A stretch of DNA of 64,000 bases from Stereum hirsutum FP-91666 SS1 (Eukaryota > Basidiomycota > Agaricomycetes > Russulales > Stereaceae), in NCBI RefSeq assembly GCF_000264905.1, contig NW_006763132.1, positions 224,237 to 288,236 on the forward strand, given 5' to 3'. The position numbers and the translations under genes are program-made. Positions 1 to 10,687 of the stretch are shown here, piece after piece (position 1 is the first letter of the stretch; each line of letters opens with the position of its first letter). Below the pieces are notes generated by a model that had not been told where the DNA came from, did no database searches, and saw nothing but the letters and a program-made list of their open reading frames with translations.

Positions 1-1265
1 CCGAGCACCATCCTGGGAGGTGAACTATCACTGAGCGTTAATGGTTTTGACCTGAACTCATTCGCACATCGATTTGTTAGGGTTTGCCTGGTCGGATTTA
101 AACACGGATGCGATAGTGGTGGATGTAGGATCTGGTGTAGGCGCGACCTCTCTAGTCTTGAGCAAGGCCCATCCCAAGTTACACGCCATCTTGCAGGATA
201 AGCAGCCCGTTATTGACAATGCTGAGTTGGTGAATTATAATGGACTTCGTATTCGGCGATTCTATTTAGATATATTTGAATCAATTCTTGCTTTTGAGGT
301 CTGGACGAGGAAGTTCCCCCCAGCATTGCAATCTGGTCGTGTTAAGTTACAAGGTTCGTCGTTTAATTGTCCTGTATTTGCACAGAGTCTACTCACTAAT
401 GTTGATGTCCTGGAAACAGCACATGATTTCTTCATAGCTTAGCCCGTCGAAAACGCCTCCGTATTTCTTTTCAAAAACATAGTACATGACTGGTCTGACA
501 CGTATGCCAAGCGAATCCTGACTCGTCTACGCGACGCCGCCACGCCCGAGACGAAGTTGCTGCTTGTGGAGAGCCTCGTCGAATACGCTTGCAGAACCGA
601 TGAGGATGATGCCATTGAGATCCCAGGCGCCCGACCGAGTCAGGCTCCAGGACACTTGCTGGCGAACTTCAGGCTCCAGGACACTTGCTGGCGAACTTCG
701 GCAATATCAATTGCATGCAATATTTGACAGATCTTTCGGTGAGTGACTACTATCATCCCCACTCCCACTTTTTAGGCCGCGTTTATCTATCAGACTTCAG
801 TCGGGGAGCAATGACGCGGGGTTGCCCTGCGTCCCGAATCCCCATGATAAGCCCCGAGTTGACTTTGAACTCTGCTCGGGGGCATCCTCGAGACAGGCTT
901 CACGTCTCCCCTTTGGCAAAAGTATCGCATCGACGTGAATCGAGTTTGACATGTATACTCGGTCTCAACCATGTGCCTCTCTTCACGTGCGGGTGCTTCG
1001 TAACCAACCCTCCTATTTGTTTCGTCTCAAGTGTCACAATGTGGGTTGAAAGAAGATGAGCTGATCGGTTACTTTTCTCCTTGATGTCATGTATTTCTAG
1101 ATGCTCTTCTTATACAACTCGCAAGAGAGAACGATCGGCCGCTTTTTCTCTCTCCTAGAGGAGTCGGGATGGAGAATAACGCAGGTATACAGACCGGAGG
1201 GTTCGTTCCTGCAACAGATCGAGACGTTCCCCGTCCCAGATGTCTTCCGACAATATGGTTGTTGA
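1..1265 (+). pseudogene. O-methyltransferase pseudogene (OMT-1), 5' end off window
   Basis: The window opens inside an exon coding ...PSTILGG, the segment that in the intact copies directly precedes the SAM-binding exon. After an intron come FAWSDLNTDAIVVDVGSGVG, the S-adenosylmethionine loop, then a VWTRKFPPALQSGRVKLQ exon, the AHDFF exon with the catalytic-type motif HDWSD, and a last exon at 1101-1265 (MLFLYNSQERTIGRF...). Two lesions break it. The AHDFF exon reads AHDFFIA-stop-PVENAS where the relatives have DQPV (a Q codon became TAG, about 440-442). A 29-bp tandem duplication at 642-699 shifts the frame. It belongs with OMT-4 and OMT-5 (GSGVGATS). It would have been a SAM-dependent O-methyltransferase of small phenolic molecules; it is unlikely to make a full protein now. 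Confidence 0.85.
642..699 (+). repeat. 29-bp direct tandem duplication inside OMT-1
   Basis: Two exact copies of a 29-bp unit starting aggctccagg and ending gcgaacttc lie head to tail at 642-670 and 671-699. The unit encodes the QAPxxLLANF region present once in all other copies. Because 29 is not a multiple of three, the duplication shifts the frame of OMT-1. Confidence 0.95.
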
Positions 1266-2119
1266 TCGTTTCACTCATTGGTATTTGTATCATGAGTAGA
1301 ACCGGAAGCCTCTTTGATCGTATGATGAAATGGAGCAGTTATCCCTAATCCCGAGGTTGTGAACGATATATACGACTAAGTTCGCCTCCCAGCCATTCAT
1401 GAACAAGTCGGATAATTGAACGAATGCTCCCGCTAGGGCTCGTCGGCGTGCTACCTCCATCTTCTCCCTGTACGAGTCATCGTCAAGAGTTACTCTAAAA
1501 TGGTTATGCCGTAGAAAGAAGTGCCAGTCGCGGTTGCGCGCACGACTGACCCTGACAAAAAAAAGCTCAGATCATACTCTGCGGAAAACCGTGACCAGTC
1601 TGAACGAGACTCAGAGGTTCACCTCGCGCTTTCATGACCAATGCTGACCCACTCCTATGTATCCCTATCATGCAGTTATGACATTCCATTCTGACAAGAA
1701 GAGAAACAATAATAATACGTGACTAACGTTCTATCTCTCAACATGAATGAATTTGAAGCAACCGTTCGCCACATCTCCCGTGCATCTCAGACACTAGACC
1801 CGCTGCAGTTGGGAAAACCATCCAAATCGTCTTCAACGAACGATCCTGCCAAGTTCGATGTCGTCTCGGAGGTAGGAGGCTTCAGGTGTAGTGTCACTCT
1901 GCTCGGAGCCTCGTCTGTAATCTTCGAAGGTAGCTATCCCCCATGTTATCACCTTTTGCTCCGCAGCTGCTCGTTTGAGGTTCAATGTGATATGATTCAC
2001 CATGATGGACGATATTCTGATTCAGCAGAATATATCAGCGATGGAAGGGAAGTGGATGTTACAGAGATGTAGACGTACACCATCGCAGGTCTGTATCAGT
2101 GAACGGAAGTAAAACAGCC
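1266..2119. other. No gene recognised
   Basis: Downstream flank of OMT-1. An open frame at 1719-2072 (117 codons) has no motif, no signal peptide and no splice context that I recognise. I see no convincing gene here. Confidence 0.5.
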
Positions 2120-3673
2120 TCAGTAATGATATGTGCTGGTCAGAACTAGGACGTACTGATTATGCATGAACTTCAACCCGTTCTAAATAAGGCCGGTGAG
2201 GATATTTTCAGTTTGAGAAAAACGAAGAACATACCCTAGCATGCAGTAGGAGGAGAGCCCACACCAGATTCGAAGAGAAGAGAGTGAAGAAGTAAATGAT
2301 CCCGTCTCGTCGGATCACATGCATGATGCGTGTCAACGTGAAATGTCGTGCTGCTCGGAATGTCGTATATATAATGGTGAGAAAGATAACGATATCGAAA
2401 GCCAAGCTGAGGAAAAGATAGGCTTCCACCCATGGAGTTCTACGGTTTCCTTGAGTGTTAGAAAACTCACATGCGCAGAGTATCGGCATAGAATTACGCA
2501 CACAGTGAGAGTAGATATAAAGATGCAAACTAATCGACCGGCATTAGAGAATATCGCCACATACGGTCATGGTACTTGGACGACATACCATGAAAAGGGT
2601 CAATTTGTGGGAGCTCTGGTAGTCCGGGAGGTCCGCTACTGTCTCGAGATAGTAGAAGGGCTGGCTGGTCCGTGCCTTGCGAAGACTATGGGTGCAGCTC
2701 GTCGGAATACTCCAAATGAGAGACTTAATGCGTGGGACGCACTTGAGACATAGCATAAAAAGCTATTCCCCACTGCCAGAGAAGAATAGTAGCCGAAAAA
2801 AGGAGAATTGCTCTGTGTTTGTTGGCGAGAGCGTATACTCTGCATGTGAATCGTTACTATGATGCATTGGATGTGAGACGTGACTGCGCATACCGCAATG
2901 TCAGAACGACCTCAGCTGTGAACGTTAACAGCATCGTCTCCAGGGTCTCCATAAAGCCGTATCTCGCACACCTGAACCAACAACGAAAGTAAACTTCAAC
3001 GGAAATACGGGCAGATTATTTAGACAAGATACTAACACCTATATGACCAAGAAACGTCAGTGATTGTACGATAGATCAGGGGAAGAACATACGTCCAGAG
3101 TCCATGCATCGGCGAAGTAAGCTGTGAAGGGGACAATATGTGAGATGTTTCCGAACTTGTAAGTTATACGCATACCCGTTAGTGTTATGACTATGAATAT
3201 AGGAGCTAAGTAGCGATTCTATGAACGTGGCTCAGAATGGTGCAGCACCGCGTTAGAAGGATCATATACACGTACCAAAATAAAGATCCAAAAGACTATG
3301 GAATGTGTATTAGGATGCAATCTACGTTGGCTATGTGAGGCTCTTTACCAGCAGTCTTCTTTCCTTTCCACGCGTACGCAACCTAGGAAGCGAAGCTGCT
3401 CAAGGAGACGAAAATTAATCCAGGTGACATGAGCTCACCTCGTCTCCCAGGGTAAGGAAGTAATCGTAAATCCACAACGCAGATATCGCCACCCAGTATA
3501 GCTGGACATGACGTTAGCTCTCGAAATCCAATAAATGCAGAGACCATGACAAGCCTTCATGGAGAACCTGCGTAGACACTCAGTTGGTAAGTAACCTATT
3601 CCTCAGTATAGCGTATGAGAGCTCACAGATCTCGACCAAGCGATACTATGGAATCCTCTTGGGAGTCGGCCAT
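2120..3673 (-). CDS. DUF6533-type multi-span membrane protein
   Basis: Read on minus, a start at 3673 (MADSQEDSIVSLG) is followed by the family hallmark YWVAISALWIYDYFLTLGDE and, after a short intron, VAYAWKGKKT; then FWIFI/LNRYLAPIFIVITL, the GFMETLETMLLTFTAEVVLT helix, VYALANKHRAILLFF, and near the C-terminus AYLFLSLAFDIVIFLTIIYT and RRDGIIYFFTLFSSNLVWAL. The last exon carries the usual LKFMHNQ before a stop at 2120. DUF6533 proteins are uncharacterised Agaricomycete membrane proteins with about seven hydrophobic segments; no function is known. Most exons join in frame by GT-AG introns of 45-60 bp, but the exon 1/2 junction and the stretch around 2560-2780 could not be joined cleanly, so slight decay is possible. 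It sits between OMT-1 and the UbiA gene, on the same strand as UbiA. Confidence 0.75.
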
Positions 3674-5251
3674 GGTGGGAGTCAACAGCAGGTGACGCGG
3701 CACTGTGCTTGCCCCCCGACTTATCTATCACAGGATATCCACAATCACATCATTGCTGCCTGAATGCACTGCCCGTACGCCGTCAATTGTTTCCCGAACG
3801 GTAAGCGCTGCCCCGGGGAACAAACCCATGCTGTGTGTCGTGAGATAGTCCGAAACCTTGGCCATGCTTCTGTGACTATAAATATCGGTGGCAAACGTTC
3901 GGCAATCTCACTGATCATGGAAACAGTGGCGCAAAAAGGTCAGTGGACGCCAGGGGATTCCAAGCGTGATCATTCTGACGAGCGGCTGTGTTACTGATGC
4001 TGCGATGCACTGTAAGATGCCACTGCAAACGTCGGTGATGAAGTTATGGGGACTCAAGTGTCTGTTCTGTCGTATTAGAACCCCTGCGTACAACCGCCTA
4101 CTGTTTCTCATATTTGATGATGAGATCCGTTGCATCACTCACTATCCTATTCTAACCAATCGCGAGTCGATGGCTGTCATTCTGTACGTATCATCACAGG
4201 GGCGGCAATCTAGACATCCTTCCATTCTTAGCCGGCTAGAGAAACTGTATCCGGATTAAGTATGGCCAAACACTTTACAGGACTCAAGTGGGAGTAAGTA
4301 CATACCTGAAACATGCCTGCGTCCCGCTCGATCGACTACGCAGTGGATCCATGAAGAGACTCATTAGGTGTTCCAGGTCTCGTTCGTATCTGATCTTCAT
4401 ATCTGTGATAGCTGCATTATTAAATATATCAATTGCACAGGGTAGCCGAAGTTTTGTCAGAAATTGTGCGAGGACAACCAACCTCTTTACCTATCGTCAC
4501 CACTTCTAGACCTAGATCTTAATGTAAAGGTTCTGGCGTCCTCGACAGTATTTAGACTACACGTGCACAAGTTGGTGTCCTCCCGTAGCGATTTAGGACG
4601 CTCGTCAGCCTGTCAAACAAGTTGTAGATCACGGCAGAGATTCGCCGGTCAGTAGAAATGATTTTCATTACTGTCTGATCTGTGCTCCGAACGGAAATAT
4701 GGGTGATGTATTGCGTGATACAAGTCTGAAAATGTCTCCCAGATCTCACAGTAAGACACCTAGTGTCCTTCACTATAGTAAGGGCTCAACTTGAACAGGA
4801 TCCGCGTATTGCAGTGTCGCACTTGCGATATCAGGATCCTCTTCTTGGATTGGAAATGTTATCCCTTCTTTTTTTACTAACATCAGACAGTGCCTCACCG
4901 TTACATATCGCTTGTCCCGCAAAAGCGCTGCCACTCCCAGCGCTCAAGAACGCGTGAAGATGTCAAAACACTTCACATACTCCTCCGCGAGGCACCGACA
5001 TCAGGAAAGTGTATACCCCGTGAATACTGTTCTGTACTTGAGCACGTCGTCTTTCTTTGGTTTGAAGAGTAGGGATTAAGATGATGGCCCCCTGAGGAGT
5101 CAGGGCATGTCCTGAAAGGTAGCGCCGTCAAGTCATACACATTACGTTCTATAAATTTGGTCGATGGTTTACGAATCAAACGACCATGACTAGCCATGAC
5201 TGGCACATAAGTACACGAACCATCAAGCGCCTCCTGTGAGCCAACACGGGA
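3674..5251. other. No gene recognised
   Basis: About 1.6 kb between the DUF6533 and UbiA genes. Several short open frames exist on both strands (for example 3966-4259 plus, 4284-4481 minus), but none shows a domain, a conserved splice pattern or similarity to other genes of the window. Confidence 0.5.
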
Positions 5252-6549
5252 TCAAATGGATCCTCCTGACATCAGCCGCGCAACGACGCCATCGACAACC
5301 AACCCGCATGCGAGAATACAACTGACGTGCGTACTCCCGAGAAAAAAATCTCTACAATCCTGTGGAACGTCAATGTCTGTACGTAATAAGCGCACCGCAG
5401 TCACGGTGGCCGCAACTGCGACGCTCAGGAAGAATGCATATCCGTGCGAATTCAGGAATGCACTATAGCAGAACAACGAAAAGAATCCGGCGGCAGCCGC
5501 GCCGCAGATTGGTATTGTGGCCCGTCCGAAAAGAAGTGCCATGGAATAGATTCCGATCTTGATATCATCATCTCTGTCCTTCGTATTCAGGAAAAAAAGT
5601 GTGAGCGAATGCCGCATGAACATAGGATTAAGGGCGAAATTGTGCGACAGACCTGGTGTTGGTAGATCGTCTCGTAACAGATAGTCCATAGAGTCGATCC
5701 AAGGTACAAGGGCACCAGAGTAGCCCAGTGAATGTCATTTTCACTGAGATCGCTCCAACCCATGAATATACCTACGTTAAACATGAGGCCCTAAATGGAC
5801 ATAGTTAATTTCTGATAATTGAGAATGAACAGTATATCTCACTAGCGGAATAGGAGCACAGTATGTCCATCGCTATCGACAATATCAGCATTCGAAGTTT
5901 CCAGTTTGAAAGTCGTGAAACATTGCTACTTTACAGGTCGGATAAATCACATAGAGTGGCCATACGAGCATAGAGGTCCGCAACCTAATTAGACAGTTAG
6001 CAATAACTATCGTCAGGTGTAGATATAACCTACGCGGTCGGACTTAGAGCTTTGAATGCCCAGCATATTCCTATCACAGCCTGAAGGGCAAAGAACATCC
6101 ATGCTCGTGAAATTGTGATCGCCCCACGAGGAATTGCGCGATTCTTGGTCCGCTCTACTAGTAAATCGACATCATTATCCAATAAATCGTCAACGGTCAT
6201 TATCTGACGGATAGGAGACGACGTTAATTAGAGCATATGGTCCACATAACACGATGGTATGTCACTTACCAGAGATTTTACACCAAAACACATAGGAATA
6301 TAGGCGATAGCACGCCACAGCACATCAATGAAGGTAATGTTGCGATTTGCATGATATACCATTGCCAATGACCAGACTGATATCATACCCGTCGTTTAAG
6401 ATACTCATTTGGGAGGACATGATGACGGGAGAAGTCTCACCAGTAGGCAGCCATACAACCCAGAAACCGATGTTGTTATGGAAACGTCCCAGCTCCCAAC
6501 AGGCCTGAATCTCTTGCTGAGAGGGTAGGAAGCGGTAGGGTTTCGACAT
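5252..6549 (-). CDS. UbiA-family aromatic prenyltransferase
   Basis: Seven exons join in frame to 311 aa: 6549-6441, 6376-6270, 6203-6034, 5984-5930, 5872-5843, 5790-5653, 5578-5252. The family transfers a polyprenyl group from a diphosphate donor to an aromatic ring inside a membrane, using two Asp-rich Mg2+ motifs. Motif 1 is DDLLDNDVDLLVERTKNR at about residues 75-95, where the usual ND start is DD; motif 2 is YETIYQHQDRDDDIKIG, split by the intron after HQ. The N-terminal helix ACWELGRFHNNIGFWVVWLP matches the family's Y-x-x-L-x-R-x-x-x-P entrance region, though less well than usual. Several further hydrophobic helices follow. I see no mitochondrial presequence, and 311 aa is short for Coq2, which argues for secondary metabolism rather than ubiquinone. 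OMT genes on both sides suggest a prenylated, methylated aromatic product; that is inference. Confidence 0.87.
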
Positions 6550-7764
6550 TGCTTTGGCTCGCGAAGGATCAGAAGATGAAGGACCACTGGAGCAGTACTA
6601 AGTACGAGCTACTTGTATATTCCTGGGGGTGAATAAGGGAATCAAAAACCTCGTGCAGAGTAGAGTTGCGCACGCTATTTATGCTTCTGGTCCCGACCAT
6701 TCCAGTTGAGCGCCCGTTATACTATAAAGGCAAAACCAGAACCGGGAGACTGGACCGGACTGCGTTATGTATAAAGCCTCGTCATAAACTAAGCCTCGGT
6801 TGAGCCTAGAATTAACGAAGCGGTCGCTCAAGCCACATGTGCTGATACGACCCGGAAAATCGGATGAAATGAAAAAGAGGGCTCTACGCCGGATGCCCCG
6901 CTGTTCCTCTGGGATGTGGGGAGCGAAGCGGACTTCCGTGTGGAGATGGCTTCATCTTAGTCTACCGAAACCTGGATGGTGGGGAGAAAATATCTTATGG
7001 GTCGCACACTTCACCTACTAGTAGGACATGCACAGGAGGTAACAATAGCGAGTGGCGAAATGGCAAGGAAGGCATGACCGGTGAGCCCGGTCCTCGGAAT
7101 CCCTGGAGCCGAGCCTCGCGGAAGGTCAAGGGTTTCGGCATCTTGTCTGATGGCCGCTGTAGCCCCACACAAGCGCCTGCACTAAGCCTGCACCGCGTCG
7201 ACGAGCACTCAGTACTCAGTACTCTTGCTTTTCAACGTCCAACGTGCCTGCCCCTTCTGATGAAGAGTCTGCCAGGGCCGGCATCACACTGCGATACAGA
7301 CTCGAATCCAAGGACTCAGCGGGTCCTGGCTGTTCAGCTACTTTAGGATAGAAGCGCCTACTTCTCGACACAGATATCACCAACCCATCTCTGTTTGACG
7401 CCATCTCCAACGCTTTCAGGCTTAGAGCTCTCACGGAAAGCACCCGATCTCTGTTCTCCGGAACTTCACGAAGCGGTACGTGTGCATCTTACACAAATGA
7501 ATCAGATCGTCGATAGAGAGCCGCGGATGCTCGTAAGTATTATTACCGATTCCTTCTTTTTTTCGATAGATGGTTCCATTCCAGTCGAGTCTCAGCGCTC
7601 AGAACTCACAGTGCGCCACGTCTTGACCCACTTAAGTTAAGATAAGACCCTGGTCCCAGGGCTCAACCTCTGGTTACCTATACGCCCCTTTCTGCACTAC
7701 TCAGGACTTGGCGCACCAGCCAGCAATTCCCCCTCTCACCGAATTTCCACTTTACAAAGCAACT
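6550..7764. other. Intergenic region between UbiA and OMT-2 (divergent promoters)
   Basis: The two genes are transcribed away from each other, so this 1.2 kb should contain both promoters. Plausible TATA-like strings occur (for example tataaag near 6770). Open frames at 6800-7021 and 7074-7346 look non-coding. A short repeated ctcagtactcagtactc lies near 7207-7222. Confidence 0.45.
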
Positions 7765-9786
7765 ATGACCTCTATACAAGTGGCGCGCCAACTCTTGGAT
7801 CATATGACCAAGTCTCTCGATGTTATCGAGCAAACTTGCGCTACGAATGGAACGAAGCTTCCTGAGTTGAACGAGCCCTTCTCCCCACCAACCGAAGCGT
7901 TCAGAGCGGACCCGAAAGTCGCAGAGGCCGCCAGCATCGCCAGTGCTGCAGCCGTTCACCTCGCCGCGATTCTTACCCCCCCTCAAGTTACTCTCTATCA
8001 TTTCACCGGCGGAGTGCGTTGTTTTAATTCTATCTCAATCAAATCCACCGTCTCTTACCGTGCTATGTAGCATTTTAGGGCTGCAGCCATTCGTGCTTGC
8101 CTTGAGTGTAAGCTGGGTGTGTTGTTTGCGCTCCTTCAGCCTAACCCTAAACGTTGTACTTCACAGCAAACGTAACCGAAATTCTACGCGAAGCTGGTCC
8201 TCAGGTAAGTCACTGTATTGACCTACGACGACTTGGTGGTCAACATGCGGATTTCTTAGGGACTGCACGTCAAGGACATCGCGGCGAAGAATGGCCAGGA
8301 TCCTCTAAAACTCGGTAAGCTATCAGATTATCGGTGTTGAGTTGTTGTTTGGGAGCTGACTGGATTCGTTTATTTAGGCCGTTTCCTCCGTTTCCTCGCT
8401 ACGAATCATGTATACAGAGAGGTAACACCGGACGTGTTTGCCAACACACGCATTTCCAGTATGCTCGATACGTTGAAGCCAAGCGCAGAAATCATCGCGA
8501 AGTACGTCTTGTACCTAGACCTGGATGTTTGTGTCATTGCTCAACGCTCGTGATAATAGACCCGAATCCAAGCATGTCGGGACTTTTGGATTCCCCGCCT
8601 TTCTGTCGCACCAGTGAGTTTGACATACTAAATAATCTGTCAGATATCCACCCTGACCGAGACTCGTAGCCTCGACGAAGCATTCAAAGCGGCTGCGTGG
8701 TCTTGGGAGGTGCTGGAAGACCCGAAAACGAGGAAATCCGGAGATCCTCACGCATCTCCATTTGCTCGCGCTCTCAAAACTGACCAGACACTCTGGGAGT
8801 TCTATGAGAGGCCGGAAGAGTCATTCCGTCAACAGCGTTTCGCCATTGGTATGCACGGGGTCCAGGCGCTCGAGCCTCCCGATTCCATTCTTGGAGGTAA
8901 TAAAAGTCAATATTATCCATAATGAGTAGCAAGCTGAACACGTTCTTGGGTACAGCCTTCGACTGGAAGAGCCTTCCTGCGGATTCCTTAGTGGTCGACG
9001 TCGGAGGTGGCGTGGGAACGTCATCCATGTCGCTCGCCACCCACTTCCCTCAGCTCAAGATTGTCGTTCAAGACCTCCCGGGCGCTATTGAGGAAGGAAA
9101 AACTGTACGTACTTCTCTTTTTTTGTCATCTAGTGGTCAATTTTACAACGCCGTTTTACGAAGATCTGGGCAGAGAAGCACCCCGAAGCTTTCAAATCCG
9201 GTCGTGTACAACTCGAGGGTGAGTGCATCCGTTAAATTTCATTATCTAATGGAGCATCCTTTTGAACACTTTTGGCTGCCAGCACACGACTTCTTTAAGC
9301 CGCAGCCCCGTAAAAACGCGTCCGTGTTCCTCCTCAAGCAGATCACTCACGACTGGTCCGACGAGTTCTGCGTCAAATTCCTCACTCGGCTCAGCGAGGC
9401 CGCCACGAAGAACACAGTCCTTTTACTCGTCGACAGCGTCATGCCATTTGCGTGCCACGATAGCCACGGAGATGCCAATGATGATATTCCAGGTGCAGTA
9501 CCTCGTGAGGCTCCTGCCCCGCTCCTCGCAAACTACGGTCACACCAACCTGATGGGGTATAATGCCGATATCGACGTATGTATTTCCCCTCCCTTTAAGA
9601 TGTAACATACGTTGATGTGCTGGTAACTCGTAGATGTTCTTGCTGTTCAACTCGCAGGAGAGAACGATCCGCCACATCAACGACCTTCTGCGTGGTTGCG
9701 GGTGGAAGGTCGTCAAGGTGAATCGCCACGAAGGTGGAGACAGCACATTTTTGCAGGCTATTGAAGCGGTGTCCTTTCGGGCCTAA
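7765..9786 (+). CDS. SAM-dependent O-methyltransferase (OMT-2), intact
   Basis: Eleven exons join without a break to 477 aa: 7765-8013, 8071-8107, 8167-8204, 8260-8314, 8378-8501, 8560-8613, 8670-8896, 8956-9104, 9164-9218, 9283-9575, 9634-9786. The N-terminal half is helical and includes PPQVTLYHFTG and REAGPQGLHVKDIAAKNGQ, the dimerisation/winged-helix part of plant-caffeate-type and fungal sterigmatocystin-type OMTs. The catalytic domain has the SAM loop VVDVGGGVGTS (about residue 275), VVQDLPGAIEEGK, the AHDFF motif, and THDWSDEFCVKFL with the catalytic-type His. The C-terminal exon MFLLFNSQERTIRHINDLL supplies substrate-pocket residues in this family. The start is chosen by match to OMT-3 (MTS...). 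The closest relative in the window is OMT-3, with the same exon layout. The substrate is unknown; a phenolic hydroxyl is likely. Confidence 0.93.
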
Positions 9787-10687
9787 GCGCCTTCGGGCGA
9801 AGATATTCCGTGCTTTCGCGAAGAAATTTAAACGTCGAGGCTCTTAGCTGTCCGTGTACAAGGCCACATTCTCTTCATTTGTCCGAGTTCGATACTCCGT
9901 GTACATTATCGCCCCCGTATCAAATTTCGTTCCCAACAATTGCCGTTTCAGATCGCATGATATTGGCTGATGCGAGCTGTCATACACGCATCTCACGATA
10001 AAGGCCAATCAATAAAATACTCGCGTTTGTTCATTATTCATGCAAAATACTTCCAACACTATGCTCGCAGTCGATTTTTCGGCCCGTTTCCTGTCAGATC
10101 AAAGAAAAGGTCCTTGATTGGTCTTTTCGGATTCCCGTCCATCCGACAGATCGAACCACAGAATTAGTGATTCTGCGCATGTTCTGAAGGAAGATGCAGG
10201 TTTCACACGGCTCTGTTGATGAACGGGACGTAGTGGATGCCGTCCATGATGCACATCTCCCTACGGCTCCTTACCACGAGATAATTCGTCAGAAACGTCT
10301 TAGATTCGAAGGTACATGGAAACCCCATTACAGCTGCAAATTAAAGACAGCCGATTACAGCCTGCCCAACTTTGGACATGCGTTTCGTCGCCGTACCCCA
10401 TGCGGCAAAGGTCTGAGCACATATCCCAGTATATGTCTGTATGTGTGCTCCTCAATCGCAGGCTGACACATTATTTTTCTTTCCTCGGAGATTGATGCTG
10501 GGCATCACAATAAATGGGACTTCATTTAAATCGAACCTTCCCGCTCATCATTTTCTCTACTGATTATGTGACGCGTTTTTTGGATAAACCATCATGTTAT
10601 GGTCCGAGAGCGACTTCATATATCAGACTACGCTGACCAAGTGGGGCTCACAACGCGACCCCTCATCCATGGAGATATTTCCCGCCC
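9787..10687. other. No gene recognised
   Basis: Gap between OMT-2 and laccase-1, AT-richer than the neighbouring exons. Only short open frames without recognisable content are present. The last few hundred bases probably held the laccase-1 promoter. Confidence 0.5.

Noticed and set aside
1719..2072. Open frame of 117 codons downstream of OMT-1
   Set aside because: No motif, no signal peptide, no splice partner; length is compatible with chance.
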